From Steinernema hermaphroditum (taxonomy: Eukaryota > Nematoda > Chromadorea > Rhabditida > Steinernematidae), in contig CM059625.1 in assembly GCA_030435675.1 (NCBI GenBank), positions 12,276,001-12,340,000 on the forward strand: a DNA stretch of 64,000 nt, written 5' to 3'. Position numbers and translations under genes: made by a program. The notes under the pieces were generated by a model. That model had not been told where the DNA came from. It saw only the letters and a list, made by a program, of their open reading frames with translations, and ran no database searches. Positions within the stretch are counted from its first letter, which is position 1; each line of letters starts with the position of its first letter. Below are positions 37,801-48,600 of this stretch, piece by piece.

Positions 37801-39690
37801 AATTGTGGTAAGTGCGTAGTAGCGTCTATCGTCTCGCCAGCTGCAAAGGATGTTTTTTCCGATCTGGAAAGATCCTTGAAATGAACGGCTATTTTAAGGT
37901 CCACATAGAATGGGGGATGTGCGCCATAGCTTCCTTGGTATCTGTACTGGATGTACGCTTAGGACAACGACGTCGCTGACAGTCAACTAGTACAACTAGT
38001 TGCCTATCGGTAACATTTTCGATTCCCGAGAAAATGTCAGAGAAGTACAAGCAAACAGACCTTAACACATTGATTGAATTGACCTCCTTCCCTTACCGTT
38101 AACTTAAACCTGCTTTGGCACGGCTTATATGGTTCTAGTACCGTAGTTCAGATAAGTTTTTGGAAGCATAAGGTTCTCAACAGCTGTAAGAATTGCTTTT
38201 CTTCATAGAGAGCCCACTAAAACGGGAAAGCAGTATGGAATAAAAATAGGACACTTCATCCTATCGACTGATTGCTAATTTGATTTTGTTGTCTTTATTA
38301 CCAAAAAAATCACATGTGTTTCTAAACTATACGATTTATTGAGATGAATATGTGTTTACGCTAGACGACTGTTCACCTCGCCATCCGACACATGTAATTT
38401 TAGATGACTTCCTAGAACAGGTTACAAGATATGACCACCTCTGGTTACCGTATAATCCATGGCATTGCACAAAAAGAACAAATATCACACCGTAGTCGCT
38501 GGTCTTCTTGTTTTTTCTTCGCACAGCACGACGTCCAAGAAGAACACAGCGATCCCATCAGTATGTGCGGGCCTCGGAGCAGCGAAGAGCCTGGTGCCCT
38601 GCTATTCCCGATCCCCTCTGAGCGAATCTTTTCTTTTCTTCGTCTTCGTCACCATGTGGCTGAACCTCAAGGATGAACAAAGCTAACGAACAATGCTATG
38701 AACATCGTTTCCAATTGATTTCAGACGACTCCGAACGAGGAAAGTTCGTAACAAATACGGAACATGTACAACTAAGGCAAAGAATACTTGCTGTGGAGAA
38801 CGACAGAAAGTCGGCACGTTCACTTTGCTTCCAGGCTTTACCTACCTCCGACCACAATCTGTGTCTTTCGATCAGCATTGCATGTTTTCGTTTTCCAAAA
38901 GAGAGCTTTATGATTGATATGTTGAATTAAGTATTCTGAATTATACATACCAATTTATGCAACCAAACAGTCAATGAAAATAGGTGCCACTTCCAAATCG
39001 TTAATGCTCTGCCAAGAGCATCATAAAGCCTTTCACAACGCCTCTGAATGAGCCAACACTATGGCATCGGAAGTAGCATTCAAATAACACATTATGTACC
39101 GTACTTATCTTCTGCAAAAAGGGGTATGATCGTTTCGCTGATTAGAATCAGCTATGCAAACAATGTCACAATTTTTCCAAACCAGTTTGAACTCTATGCA
39201 AAGCGGAACCAGAAATCATCTTGACAAAGCAGTCCCGCAAAAAGGAATTCTACCATAGTCAGGAAATCTGTGAGATGACGATCAGTCTTTCACATAAATA
39301 CTTCACCAACACATGTGGATAGCCTATTTTTTGCTTTGAAAGTGTCCATGCCAGTTTTTCAGATAGACTTCTTAGTTCCCAGTTCTTCCTTGTCGGTGAC
39401 TACGCTTACTTCGCTTGTTTTTTATCTACTGTTTTCAAATATTCGATGTTTGTTTCAGTACATATAGGCAAACATCAGTAAATCGCAGGCGAAGAATGGG
39501 TGTACAGTTCATCGTGAGATATATAGTCTTTAGCTCAAAATGGTACAGTTCAATGCTAATGTTCCAGTTCTGCTTATCAGTCACAATAAGTTTTGTGCTC
39601 GACCGCTCAGTTGGCGTTTCGCTGAAATGCGAATCGCCCACAGCGTTCATCTTTCCATCTTTACACCTTTCTCAAGTTCAATGATCCACG
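25852..39690. other. 13.8-kb region with no supportable gene
   Basis: Lies upstream (5') of the minus-strand receptor gene. I read both strands and found no segment combining a family signature with in-frame splice sites. Short open frames in GC-richer islands (around 32.0-32.8, 34.4-34.7 and 36.3-36.7 kb) overlap on both strands and look accidental. The region may hold receptor enhancers, untranslated first exons, noncoding RNA genes or a fast-evolving gene I cannot recognise. Confidence 0.5.
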
Positions 39691-40228
39691 TTTTTGCACC
39701 AGAATGCTAATACACCCTCCAGCACCTACGATCGTCGTCAGCGGCCTTGATTCCGTTTTGACACGTTCGATCACTCGCCCGGCGACGTGGTATCGTGCAG
39801 ATTGAAACTTTTTGCTGTGGATGGGTTGTTTGAACCTAACTTTTGCACCTTGTTTTTTGGAGCCACCCAGTCTCGCCGCGCTCCTCGATCATCTGTCCGA
39901 AATCGGCGACTCTTTTTTCGTTCTTTGCGCGAAACCTGATGGTGAGGAGGCGACTTCGATTTTCCACGAAACTCTCACACTTAGCGACTGCTTCTTCAGC
40001 ACGCACAATATCACAGCAAAGGGCTCAAATTCTACCGTATATTACATTCTGTTTCAGCGTATTGCGGGGTCATATGTATATGGAAAGAATGTGTTTTTCA
40101 TATCGGCTAATATTAGGACTCCGTGGAATCCTCTGGACCTTCAATGCCCTTCACCAATGATCGTAGTACCTGCAGTGCATAGTTTAAAAGTGCGATTCGG
40201 AGCACCACCATACTCAACAACTTGGTGA
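39691..40228 (+). CDS. Possible orphan exon or gene fragment
   Basis: An open reading frame of 138 codons (39812-40228) in which about 39872-40020 has the codon use of the real genes here (SLAALLDHLSEIGDSFFVLC, EEATSIFHETLTLSDCFF). A CACCCAG acceptor-like site falls at about 39865-39871. I found no confident partner exons. The pattern of alternating strands faintly recalls a RAD9-type sliding-clamp subunit, but this is too weak to name it. It may be a single exon of a diverged gene, a pseudogene or chance. Confidence 0.3.
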
Positions 40229-40723
40229 CACTATTGACATTTACGAGGACACCTGCCTCTCGCGGTAAAAGGCTTCAGCTACTTTCTGAAACTTATAAAA
40301 AAGGGATCATAGGATATTGTGAATGGCAAGATCTTTTAACCAGATCCTTGGCTGAGGGTGTTAAAAGTTCTTGTAATGCTGAAATATGTCTCAGCAATCG
40401 TTGTATTCTTCTTCTCTTCGTTTTTCTTATTCAGGTCGTATTGTGTCCCAGTGAACACACATATAAGACGTAAAGGGGGCAGGAGGTCGTGCCCGAACAG
40501 AACTTGAAGCTCATCAATTGCAAACACTGAGCAATGTTATGGGTAGATCACTTCGAAAACCAGTAGTTCGATACGATACTTGTTTTAGAACATTTATGAC
40601 ATACTCGCAGGTTTAAAACTGAGTAAACTTCTTGGAAGACACAGAGTGATGTCTAGCGCCATACGCAAATATCTGCAGAAGTATCGGTAACATAAACAAC
40701 ATAGACAACATAGACAACAAAGT
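40229..40723. other. Intergenic, 3' flank of BRD8-like gene
   Basis: No gene. A small tandem repeat of ACATAGACA-like units is present at about 40690-40722, just past the BRD8-like stop codon. Confidence 0.45.
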
Positions 40724-41486
40724 CTACCGACGACTGGTAAAACTAACTGCACCCTGCTTGATGAAGTATTTGGCGGACTCCTCAGCAATTTTGCAGTATC
40801 CGCCGCCCTGCTCGTTGTACATAATGCAATTGGCATACATAAGCATTATACGCTTCCGGATTTCTTTTTGGTCGAGAACCTCCTTTCCAGAAATCAGCTT
40901 CTTGATGGAGTTCAGATCCTGCGGCTGGCGAATAAATTCACAGTAGCGGGGCGCTTTCTTTTCGGTAACCGCTTTGCTGAATACGTTGGAGGACTTGTCT
41001 CCGCGCGCATATTCGTAGACGACCACGCACTCCCGCTTGCGATCGTATATCCACTTCTTAGCGCTCCTGAAACCTGAATCGGTAAAGGAACATGGTATGC
41101 TAGCTCACTTCTTATCGAACTGAGGAATCTCAATCGGTTCAGGGACAGGGCGGGTGCCTTCCTTTTCCATTCTCAGTGTGTTCCTGATTTTTTCAGCGTT
41201 TTTGCGAATCACCTCCAGTTCGCCCTGGAATCAAAGACAGCTACATGAAAATAACAAAGCTAGATACCTCCGGCAAGTTCTTTGTGTATTTCTCCGCCTT
41301 CTTGCGGGCCCACTCCTTCAGCTCGTCCGTGGCAGATCCCTCGCCAATCGCCTGGATAACACGCATGGTTTCCAGAGTCTCAGCAAGCTGGGGTCCGATA
41401 GGCTCTCCGCTCATAGTAGAAGACAAAACGCTCGATTCAATTGAGGATTCCAAAGATGGTTGTGGCGTCTTGGAACTCGAATCCAT
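40724..41486 (-). CDS. Compact bromodomain protein, BRD8-like
   Basis: Three exons, 41486-41268, 41224-41109 and 41066-40724; 678 nt, 225 aa, all in frame. The C-terminal exon holds a bromodomain: APRYCEFIRQPQDLNSIKKL is the ZA-loop region (usual PMDL is PQDL here). IRKRIMLMYANCIMYNEQGG follows with the acetyl-lysine-binding Asn of the YN motif. The spacing and the IMLMY..C.MYN pattern are closest, from memory, to BRD8 of the NuA4/TIP60 acetyltransferase complex. That protein is several times longer, so this is a reduced relative. The N-terminal half is acidic and helical (DELKEWARKKAEKYTKNLPE, RKNAEKIRNTLRMEKEG). An acceptor CACTTTCAG lies 10 bases before the ATG. Acetyl-lysine reading in chromatin is inferred. 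Confidence 0.82.
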
Positions 41487-42100
41487 TATGAAAGGCTGAA
41501 AGTGGCGAACGATATGAGAGTGACAGATAATCTTAAAAATCGAAAACAATGCACAAGATGAGGACAAGAAACAAGGAAAATGGAAGAGACATGACGTCGC
41601 TGAAGCTGCCGAAAAGCGAAATGTCCAGAAATACAGTGAAAAGGACATCGTCTCGAGACCCACCCACTGGTGAAAATCAGGGGTGTCGGCAGGCTTGTTG
41701 AACGGTTTAGAACACCGAGTTAAAATGAAATTTAGAATCAAAGACAACTAAATGAAATGACAAAGTTAGATACCTCTGGCAAGTTCCTCACATAGTCCTC
41801 CGCCTTTCGGCGCGCCCACTCCTTCACCTCTTCTGCGGCAAATTGCGGCACATTGCGGTTGCGCTTAATCACTTCGATCACCACAATCGACTCTAGCGAA
41901 CTATCGGAACTCGAATCCATTATGAAAGGCTGAAAGTGGTGAACGATATGAGAGTGACTGATAATCTTAAAAATCGAAAACAATCCACAAGATGAGGAAA
42001 CAAGGAAAATGAGGAGACATGACGTCGTTGAAACTGCCGAAAAGGGAAATGTCCAGAGATACGGTGAAAAGGACATCGTTTCAAGACCCATTTGTACAGT
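41254..42100. repeat. Tandem segmental duplication covering BRD8-like exon 1 and its upstream flank
   Basis: Segment about 41254-41690 matches about 41760-42095 in the same orientation, covering the exon, its acceptor and about 180 bases further upstream. The flank is more similar than parts of the exon; the proximal exon carries about 70 extra bases in its middle. Confidence 0.85.
41774..41920 (-). CDS. Duplicated alternative first exon of the BRD8-like gene
   Basis: Encodes 49 residues starting MDSSSDSSLES and ending VKEWARRKAEDYVRNLPE. It is a shortened, diverged copy of exon 1 at 41486-41268. The same CACTTTCAG acceptor precedes its ATG and the same GAG|gtatct donor follows. It ends in phase 0, so it can splice to the exon at 41224 in place of the proximal copy. 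It could give a second isoform, or be a non-functional duplicate. No separate downstream bromodomain accompanies it. Confidence 0.6.
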
Positions 42101-42387
42101 AAATATCATATATTCGGCATAATTTCCCGAACCACGGTGTGTCAAATGGCTCATTTTTCTGTCCGCGACCGAGTAGTAAATGTCACACGTTAGGACACAG
42201 TCTTGCCAGATCTTCAGTTACTCGTATCTTCAGATTTGCACCGATTATGATTGGTAACAGTGCCCTTTTGTCCGCAAAATGATCAGCACCACGCATTCCA
42301 TTAGTGAAATACATAACCGTTCGAAAAACGGTCGAAGTTCTGACTTTCTGACACTTTCATGTTAGCTCAAAATCACCTAGCTTACAA

Positions 42388-42680
42388 GCGAAATAACTTT
42401 CTCAATCTTACGTGCCTCGTGGCCGTTCGGTGCGCAAAATGTTCAGGATACAACGACGCACAACTTCAACATATGAATTTTGATATCATGCATTATTCGC
42501 AGAGAAATCAGCAATTTACCACTGAAATCGTCGTTTTTCGCAAAAAAACGACCTGTCGTAAGTGCGAAATAACTTTTCGTAGATAGCGTATTTTTTGCTC
42601 AGTCGGTACGCAAAATGTTCAGCGTACTCTAACGCACAAATTCAACATATGAATTTCGTTCTAATGCACTGAGTGTCGAG
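42388..42680. repeat. Diverged tandem repeat, period about 176 bp
   Basis: Two copies, about 42388-42500 and 42564-42680. Each starts GCGAAATAACTTT and contains CGCAAAATGTTCAG and TTCAACATATGAATTT. No protein or known element recognised. Confidence 0.75.
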
Positions 42681-43601
42681 AAAAGTTAAAAAAGAGGTCG
42701 AAAAATGACCGAAAAAAGTCAAATTTTTGGGATTTTTGATATTTTGGTATCAATCGATAGCTTTCGACTTCATTAGTGATTTGCCGTCGGAATTAGTGCG
42801 AACGGACTGATCTGCACGGAATGACAGGCCAAAAACTACCCAGAAAGCGACCAGGTCCCGCCACGAAGCGGCGGACGCTTTCATGAACTAATTTCCCTTA
42901 TGCTGACACGCCGTGGAACGCCGGAGTTATTGCCTTGTTTCACCCTAATGTTTTCAGCTATTTCGTTGAAAACAGTCCTATCGTGAAAAGAAACCGTTAA
43001 TGCATCCATGAAAGTTGTTAATAACACATGTTGAACGCCTGAGCATGAACATATCAATAGGTTTACGGTCAATTTATGATGCGAGTTTTTGCGTTGGTGC
43101 TTCGATTTCTGACTGTTCACAAAACTACTTATAGAAAATGTTTCTGAAATACTAACTAAGTGTGTTTCTAGATTCTACAGCAAAAGAAACCGCTTGTAAA
43201 ACAGTGCAATCAACGTTGAATAAGTTGAAGTTACCGGCGCCCTCAAGAAACCTTCCTCTTGTTTGTGTATTTCTGGACAAAACGGACTGCGCAGATTGCT
43301 TGCCAGTTCGATCACGTTTTCACCATGTTAAGCATAAATTCAAACCGAAAACAGTCCATTCCACACGATTTTGTACTAAATGGTTCATCCTGCGACATTT
43401 ATCAGATCGCTGTACTAATTCGGTCCCGCGCAGATTAGCCTGTTTGTACTAAATCGAACAACGCGCGAGCTTTATTGTTCAACAAAACTTGACCAAAACC
43501 ACAGGTCTAGACAGTTAATAGCAGAGAAAATAGACGAAAAACGCTTCAAAAAAACTCAGGAAAACTTGTAAGTTAAGTTGTCAGCCTTTTTCATGCTGTT
43601 A
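42681..43601. other. Intergenic, no gene seen
   Basis: AT-rich sequence. On the minus strand AATAAA at 43471-43476 sits about 126 bases beyond the stop of the next gene and probably serves it. Confidence 0.45.
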
Positions 43602-44092
43602 TCATTTTTTTGCAAAAGCAAGATGACAGTAGGTGTGACAGTTGAACTCCCTCTTAACCTTTAGCCTTACATAGAAAGGTCCATCTGGGTGTTCCTTTCT
43701 CAAATGCACAATGCTGTATTTCCAGGCCTTGTCCGGAGCAATATCAACGTGTTTTGTGAACTCTTTCACGGGAAACTTCGCGTAGAATGTGAGCTCCCGT
43801 CGGCCGTTGGCTGTCATCGCCATATTCTGTGGTCCCAGATGCCACTGCTCAAAGAGGTCGCTAAAGCATTCAAAAGTGCGGAATTCGGTGTTGTAATCTA
43901 GAGCGATCTTTCTCCATTGAAGTTGCTTCACAAGTGTTTCTAAGGTTTTGGTACCGTATTCGATCCCGTATTCGTTCACGGGATACAACTCCTGAAGATG
44001 TCCGTGGACAACGGCTTTGTCAAGGAACTCTTGGGAGGGCTGTCCGGCATACATAGGAAGAGAGAAAAAGTAGGTGTAGAGACGAGGCAGTA
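43602..44092 (-). CDS. Unidentified protein, C-terminal exon (about 162 residues)
   Basis: One long exon opens after an AAGATAG acceptor at 44093-44095 and runs in frame to the stop at 43602-43604. It reads LPRLYTYFFSLPMYAGQPSQ early, then YPVNEYGIEYGTKTLETLVK, FECFSDLFEQWHLGPQ, RRELTFYAKFPVKEF and APDKAWKYSIVHLRKE. Codon use resembles the other genes and AATAAA lies 126 bases downstream (43471-43476). If translation instead starts at the internal ATG (44054) the product is 150 aa. The phase at the acceptor requires one base from an upstream exon, which I could not place with confidence. I do not recognise the family. No signal peptide, membrane span or zinc ligands stand out. Confidence 0.6.
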
Positions 44093-44601
44093 CTATCTTA
44101 TCGTAATCGGCGGCAATTTACAGGTGCTGTCCCTGGTGTCCGTTTTCCCTATGTTTCTAATTCGCTTGTTTAAATCGTTCAGCCACCCTATCTTTGCAAT
44201 GCATGTGATGGATATGTTTACTTCCTCTTTGACACGCTATTCAGTGATTCCAGCAACGTTGCTTTGACGTCAAAAGCCATTCGTATATTTTTCCTTTCCC
44301 GTCGCTTGTTTTTATTCTCATGCGTTCACGACTTTTTTCAGACACCAACAACAGTTCAGAGTCAATATATGTACAGGGAATAGAATATCTTATTATGTAT
44401 TTCCTCATTTCGTATGCATTCAGTTCTGTACCTCTGCGTTGCGCAGGTCGTCCCAGAGGCAAATTTGTCGATTACAATATCTCTGATTCACCTGAACGTG
44501 CTTGGACAGCACTCGGTTTGACATACATGTCCTGCAAAAATTAACATCAGAGAGAAAAGCAGAGTAGCCTCTTATGAAATGGCCTAAGTGTGTGCAGCCA
44601 A
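44093..44601. other. Short ambiguous stretch
   Basis: A plus-strand frame at 44320-44544 and a minus-strand segment at about 44430-44485 (between acceptor- and donor-like sites) both look partly coding. They exclude each other. The minus one could be an upstream exon of the gene ending at 43602. Confidence 0.3.
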
Positions 44602-44998
44602 TTAGAAGTTTTCCTCGCCGTCGTCAATTTTCGTTACTTCTTCGGGTGCCGCGCTCGACGGTGTGATGAGTGTTGTGTGTACACATATTTCGTTTGCCAA
44701 GCACTCCGAATGAGCTTCTGAGGTGCCATTCGAATTGTCGTCGGCGATTTGATAAAGCTGGAGTGAGTGATTCGTCGCCTTCCTGCAGAAGCGACAGTCT
44801 GGCGTTGTCTCCAGTCGCCCGATGTCGTCATGGACCTTTTCTGCAACGGACGCGAAAGGTGCAGAGAAGTGAGCTCGCGATCGGTTAGTGAAAGGGCCAA
44901 ATTACCCGCGAGTAAAGAAAATTCGCCAGCGCCTCCGGCAGCGCCTTTCCTTTGGCCCCGACTCGACTTACTGCTTCATCCTCGACATATATTGGCAT
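44602..44998 (-). CDS. Small conserved-looking protein of 108 residues, unidentified
   Basis: Two exons, 44998-44906 (31 codons) and 44835-44602 (78 codons with stop), joined in phase 0 across a 70-nt GT/AG intron. The first reads MPIYVEDEA, then KGKALPEALANFLYSR. The second begins VHDDIGRLETTPDCRFCRK and ends acidic, EEVTKIDDGEENF. CRFC with later His and Cys (HSEC, ICVH) could bind metal, but no known finger spacing fits. Its size and acidic tail suggest a small soluble adaptor. It faces the alpha-2/delta gene head to head, 666 bases apart. The alternative frame in the second exon is Arg/Lys-rich and lacks the codon bias of local genes. Confidence 0.6.
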
Positions 44999-45663
44999 CG
45001 GCGGGTAGCGGCAAACAATCAATAGATATCCCCTGGCCTTAGCATCCATAAAGCCGACGCCGCTTCGTCACTGCGGCAGTGGCTAGCTGCCGCTTGACAT
45101 ACTCTTGCGGCCCGCCGGGGCCACGACGTCTTCTTAGAGAATACGCGCAGGCGTGCATTTTCTTCTTGTGCCCTCTTTCCGTTAATAGCTGCATGATGGT
45201 TCGGTGCATGCTGTCGAGCGTAGTTTTTACCACCATGAAGGACTGGGACTCTCGCAGCCCCTAGTAACGCCTCCTTCCCGCTTTTTCGTCTAAGCGTCCG
45301 GCCTTCGAACGACGACCACTGCGGTCCGGGGGTAATTTGCATAGCTATGCAAGCAGGCGTATGTATATTCAAATTAGAGTGTCTCCCGAAAGAAATGACC
45401 GAAACTGCCGTTGTTTTTGGCCGATCGGCGCAAATCACCGCGCAATTTGCGCCGCTTACATAATCCAATTGGAGTCCTAAATTCGCCGCCGGTTTTCCAG
45501 CTTGTATGTCGCGGTAATAAGTGTGTATATATATGCATGAATCCAATTATAATGTGCGAACGGAAAGAAAACAAAAAGACCGCTGGGGCGAGAAGCCGCC
45601 GTTGAACCGAGTGGCGAGTCCGTGTGAGTGTTGCCTCATTGAGTACGTTTCTTCCTCTTCCAG
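44999..45663. promoter_or_regulatory. Divergent promoter region, 108-aa gene / alpha-2/delta gene
   Basis: 666 bases between two start codons. A TATATATA stretch at about 45525-45533 lies roughly 135 bases before the alpha-2/delta ATG. The region is GC-rich near the left gene. No other gene. Confidence 0.45.
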
Positions 45664-48600
45664 ATGCGTTGCTCAATTTCTTCTCTGTTCTTTCACTTAT
45701 GTACATTTCACTTGCTCCACTTCACCGACACGACCATCACCGCCCACAGGTAACTAACTGACTGTATTCACTGCTGTCCCTCAACGACCCTTTCTCTCCA
45801 GATTTGGACAATGGGCAGACGAGTTAGGGCGGCAACTACTTGACACATTCACAGAAGCAACAAAGTCTAATCAGATAATAGAGGTAGTAAAACGCCTTTT
45901 AGAAAAAAATGCATTCTGTATCTGTTCAGAACTACGGGGTAGTAACAGAAGCGGAAACATTCGATCCACGGTCAGAATTGAAGAAGATAAAAACGACTAT
46001 AGAGAGGTATCTGGACGAACGAGCTAAAATGGCTTGGGTGAGCGCGCGCGAGGCCAGCAGGTGTCTATGTCTGTTTGCAGGACGCCAAAATCAGCTTACA
46101 AGGCAAGACGTTGTCGAATTACAGCGACGACAGAGTGAACAGCCCGACTTCGGCGGAGTTCATACGGTACATGAACGCGAAGACGGAGTCCGACGCAACG
46201 ACGGTGCACAGCGATTCGCGGACGAGCGCCATGACCTTCGTGAACAGCACGAGGTCTTTCAGTTTTGCGCGCAACGCAAACTTCTACGGTATCGAGACGA
46301 GTCGAGAGGCCTCGGCGGTGCACATTCCGACACCCGTCTACGACAGAAGTGAGTCATTATTTACCTTTCCTATCCTCGACTTTTCGATACGGTATTCCGA
46401 CGTTTTTTTGCACGTTTCTTCTATGTGCAACAAATTGTTCCAAAACCACTAAGCTTTGCAAATCCCAAACACCTGTTGAATCGTTAGTTCATGTCTTCCT
46501 TCTTCAGAGCTCGATGTCCTGCAGAAAATCGAGTGGTCTGACATCGACCAGCACTATCGAAGCAATCAGGAAAGAGTAAAGGACCTCTCCTTCCAGATGT
46601 TTTGCTCCGAGTCCGGCTTCATGCGCTACTTTCCAGGTAATTTCCGCTCCTTTATGTTAATTTATTAGTTAATTTTTCGTATGTTTTCAGCTGCTCCGTG
46701 GGTCTGGGAAAGCAAGGGAGAGGAGCTCGACCTGTTCGACTGTCGAAACACAGAATGGTACATCGCCGGAGCGACGATGTCAAAGAACATGATCATCATG
46801 CTCGACCTGTCGGGTTCAATGCTCGGACAGCGCTTCGAAATTGCGAAACAAACAATAGAGGCAATTATGGATACGCTCTCCGATAACGACTATTTCAACA
46901 TAATGCCGGTAAATGCGTTGTTTTTCTCGCTCTCTCAAATGGCGTTAATGAATCCTTAGTTCTCGAAGAGCGCCGAATTTCTCGACGAATGCTCGGCGCG
47001 GAACACACTAATCCAAGCGACGATTCGAAACAAAAAGGTCTGTTTTGAGGGATCCCATCTATCTACAGCTCCGTTACAGTATCTCCGCTCGAAACTAACC
47101 AATGTCATTTCGGAGGGGAAGGCAGAATACGAGAAAGGACTTTCGAAGGCTTTCCAAACGCTTATGAATGTATCGATTTTCAGTCTTATTGTAACACTCA
47201 CCCTAATCACGCTTTGCAAAAGCAGTTCACCCCTCACATGAGCTAATCTGGCAGCAGCTTAAGCTAACCTCTTTTCCGTTTAACGTCACTCTGTTGTTGC
47301 TTGCGTTCCGCTTAATGTGCTTGCTTGTTCCTAGCTGCCCGGCGAGGTCATCTTCAAGCGCAAGGAGGAACTGCTCGACGGGTCGGAGGAGAACCAAAGC
47401 CTCAAGGACGACAAGTCGCTTCATTTCGTCTACTCCGAGGAGCACGTTCTCGTGCTCGACAAAGACTATGTGCAGGCGGTAAGACGCTTAACGCTTCATG
47501 CTTTTCGCTTTCGCAGTAACAGTTCCACGGATAACTGTCACAGTGCCAAGACTTCGCACACTAACCGGGGTTCTTAAGATCGGTAACTATACTGGTCGCG
47601 AGCGAAAGCTCGGCTGCAACAACGTCATAATGCTCATCACCGATGGAGCGCCGGGTTACTTCAAAGAAATTTTCAACCTCTACAACAAGGACAAAAAAGT
47701 TGGCGAACGCGCCGCCACAAGTGAACATCCCTAACTTCAGGTGCGGTTCTTCTCGTTCCTCATAGGAGAAGAGGCGATAGACTTCAACGAAGTCAAGTGG
47801 ATGGCGTGCAACAACCGAGGATTCATGGTTCACGTCAGCAGCATGACAGACGTGCAGGAGAAAGTGCAGGTAGATTGCTTTGAACACGGCGTTCGGAGAA
47901 AACATATTTTTCTCGATTGCATAAGATCTCTAATAAACGTCGTTATCCCACAATTATATAACGTCGGGAACGCTATTGGCTCGGGGATTAATCTGTAATC
48001 ACATCAAATCTCATAATCTCCAGGGATTTTAGGATTTGTTCAGTTATTTTCGACGATGAGAAAATTGAAGCTAGGGATTAAAAGAGCAGTCAAAAATGTC
48101 GTTTCAATCGATTTTCGCAAAAATTGTGACACATATCATTTTATGGCGAAGAGATACATAAACGAATCACATAAAACGACTATTTTAAATTAACTGAAGT
48201 ATCTCTCTGAGCTTTAGTGGTTTATATTCACAACAATTGTGGGTTTTTGTTAACGAGTTGTTGACTGAACTGTTGCAGCACTACATCAAAGTGATATCGC
48301 GACCACTGGGCAGGTACGCGAGCCGCATATCGCAAGATCAACCGCTGTGGAGCGGAGTTTACAAGGAGCGACTGGTGAGTGGGGGAACGATGAAGCACCA
48401 GAAGAGTTCGTTGAAAGTATCTACCAAATTTTACTTATCCGCCCTCACGCGAACTCAGTCACAATCACATTCGTCTTAAACTTTTCGCTTTGTAGTACCT
48501 CCCGCGTGTCGAGACCGATATCTCTGCGGAAGAGATTAAAGCTGCTGATCTAAACAGCACCGTAAGTTGTGAATGGCGTTGCTTTTCCATTCATTCATCG

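Noticed and set aside
44320..44544. Plus-strand 75-codon frame ending LGLTYMSCKN
   Set aside because: Partly protein-like but lies between two minus-strand genes, and no supporting promoter or splice structure was found. The opposite strand gives an equally plausible exon.
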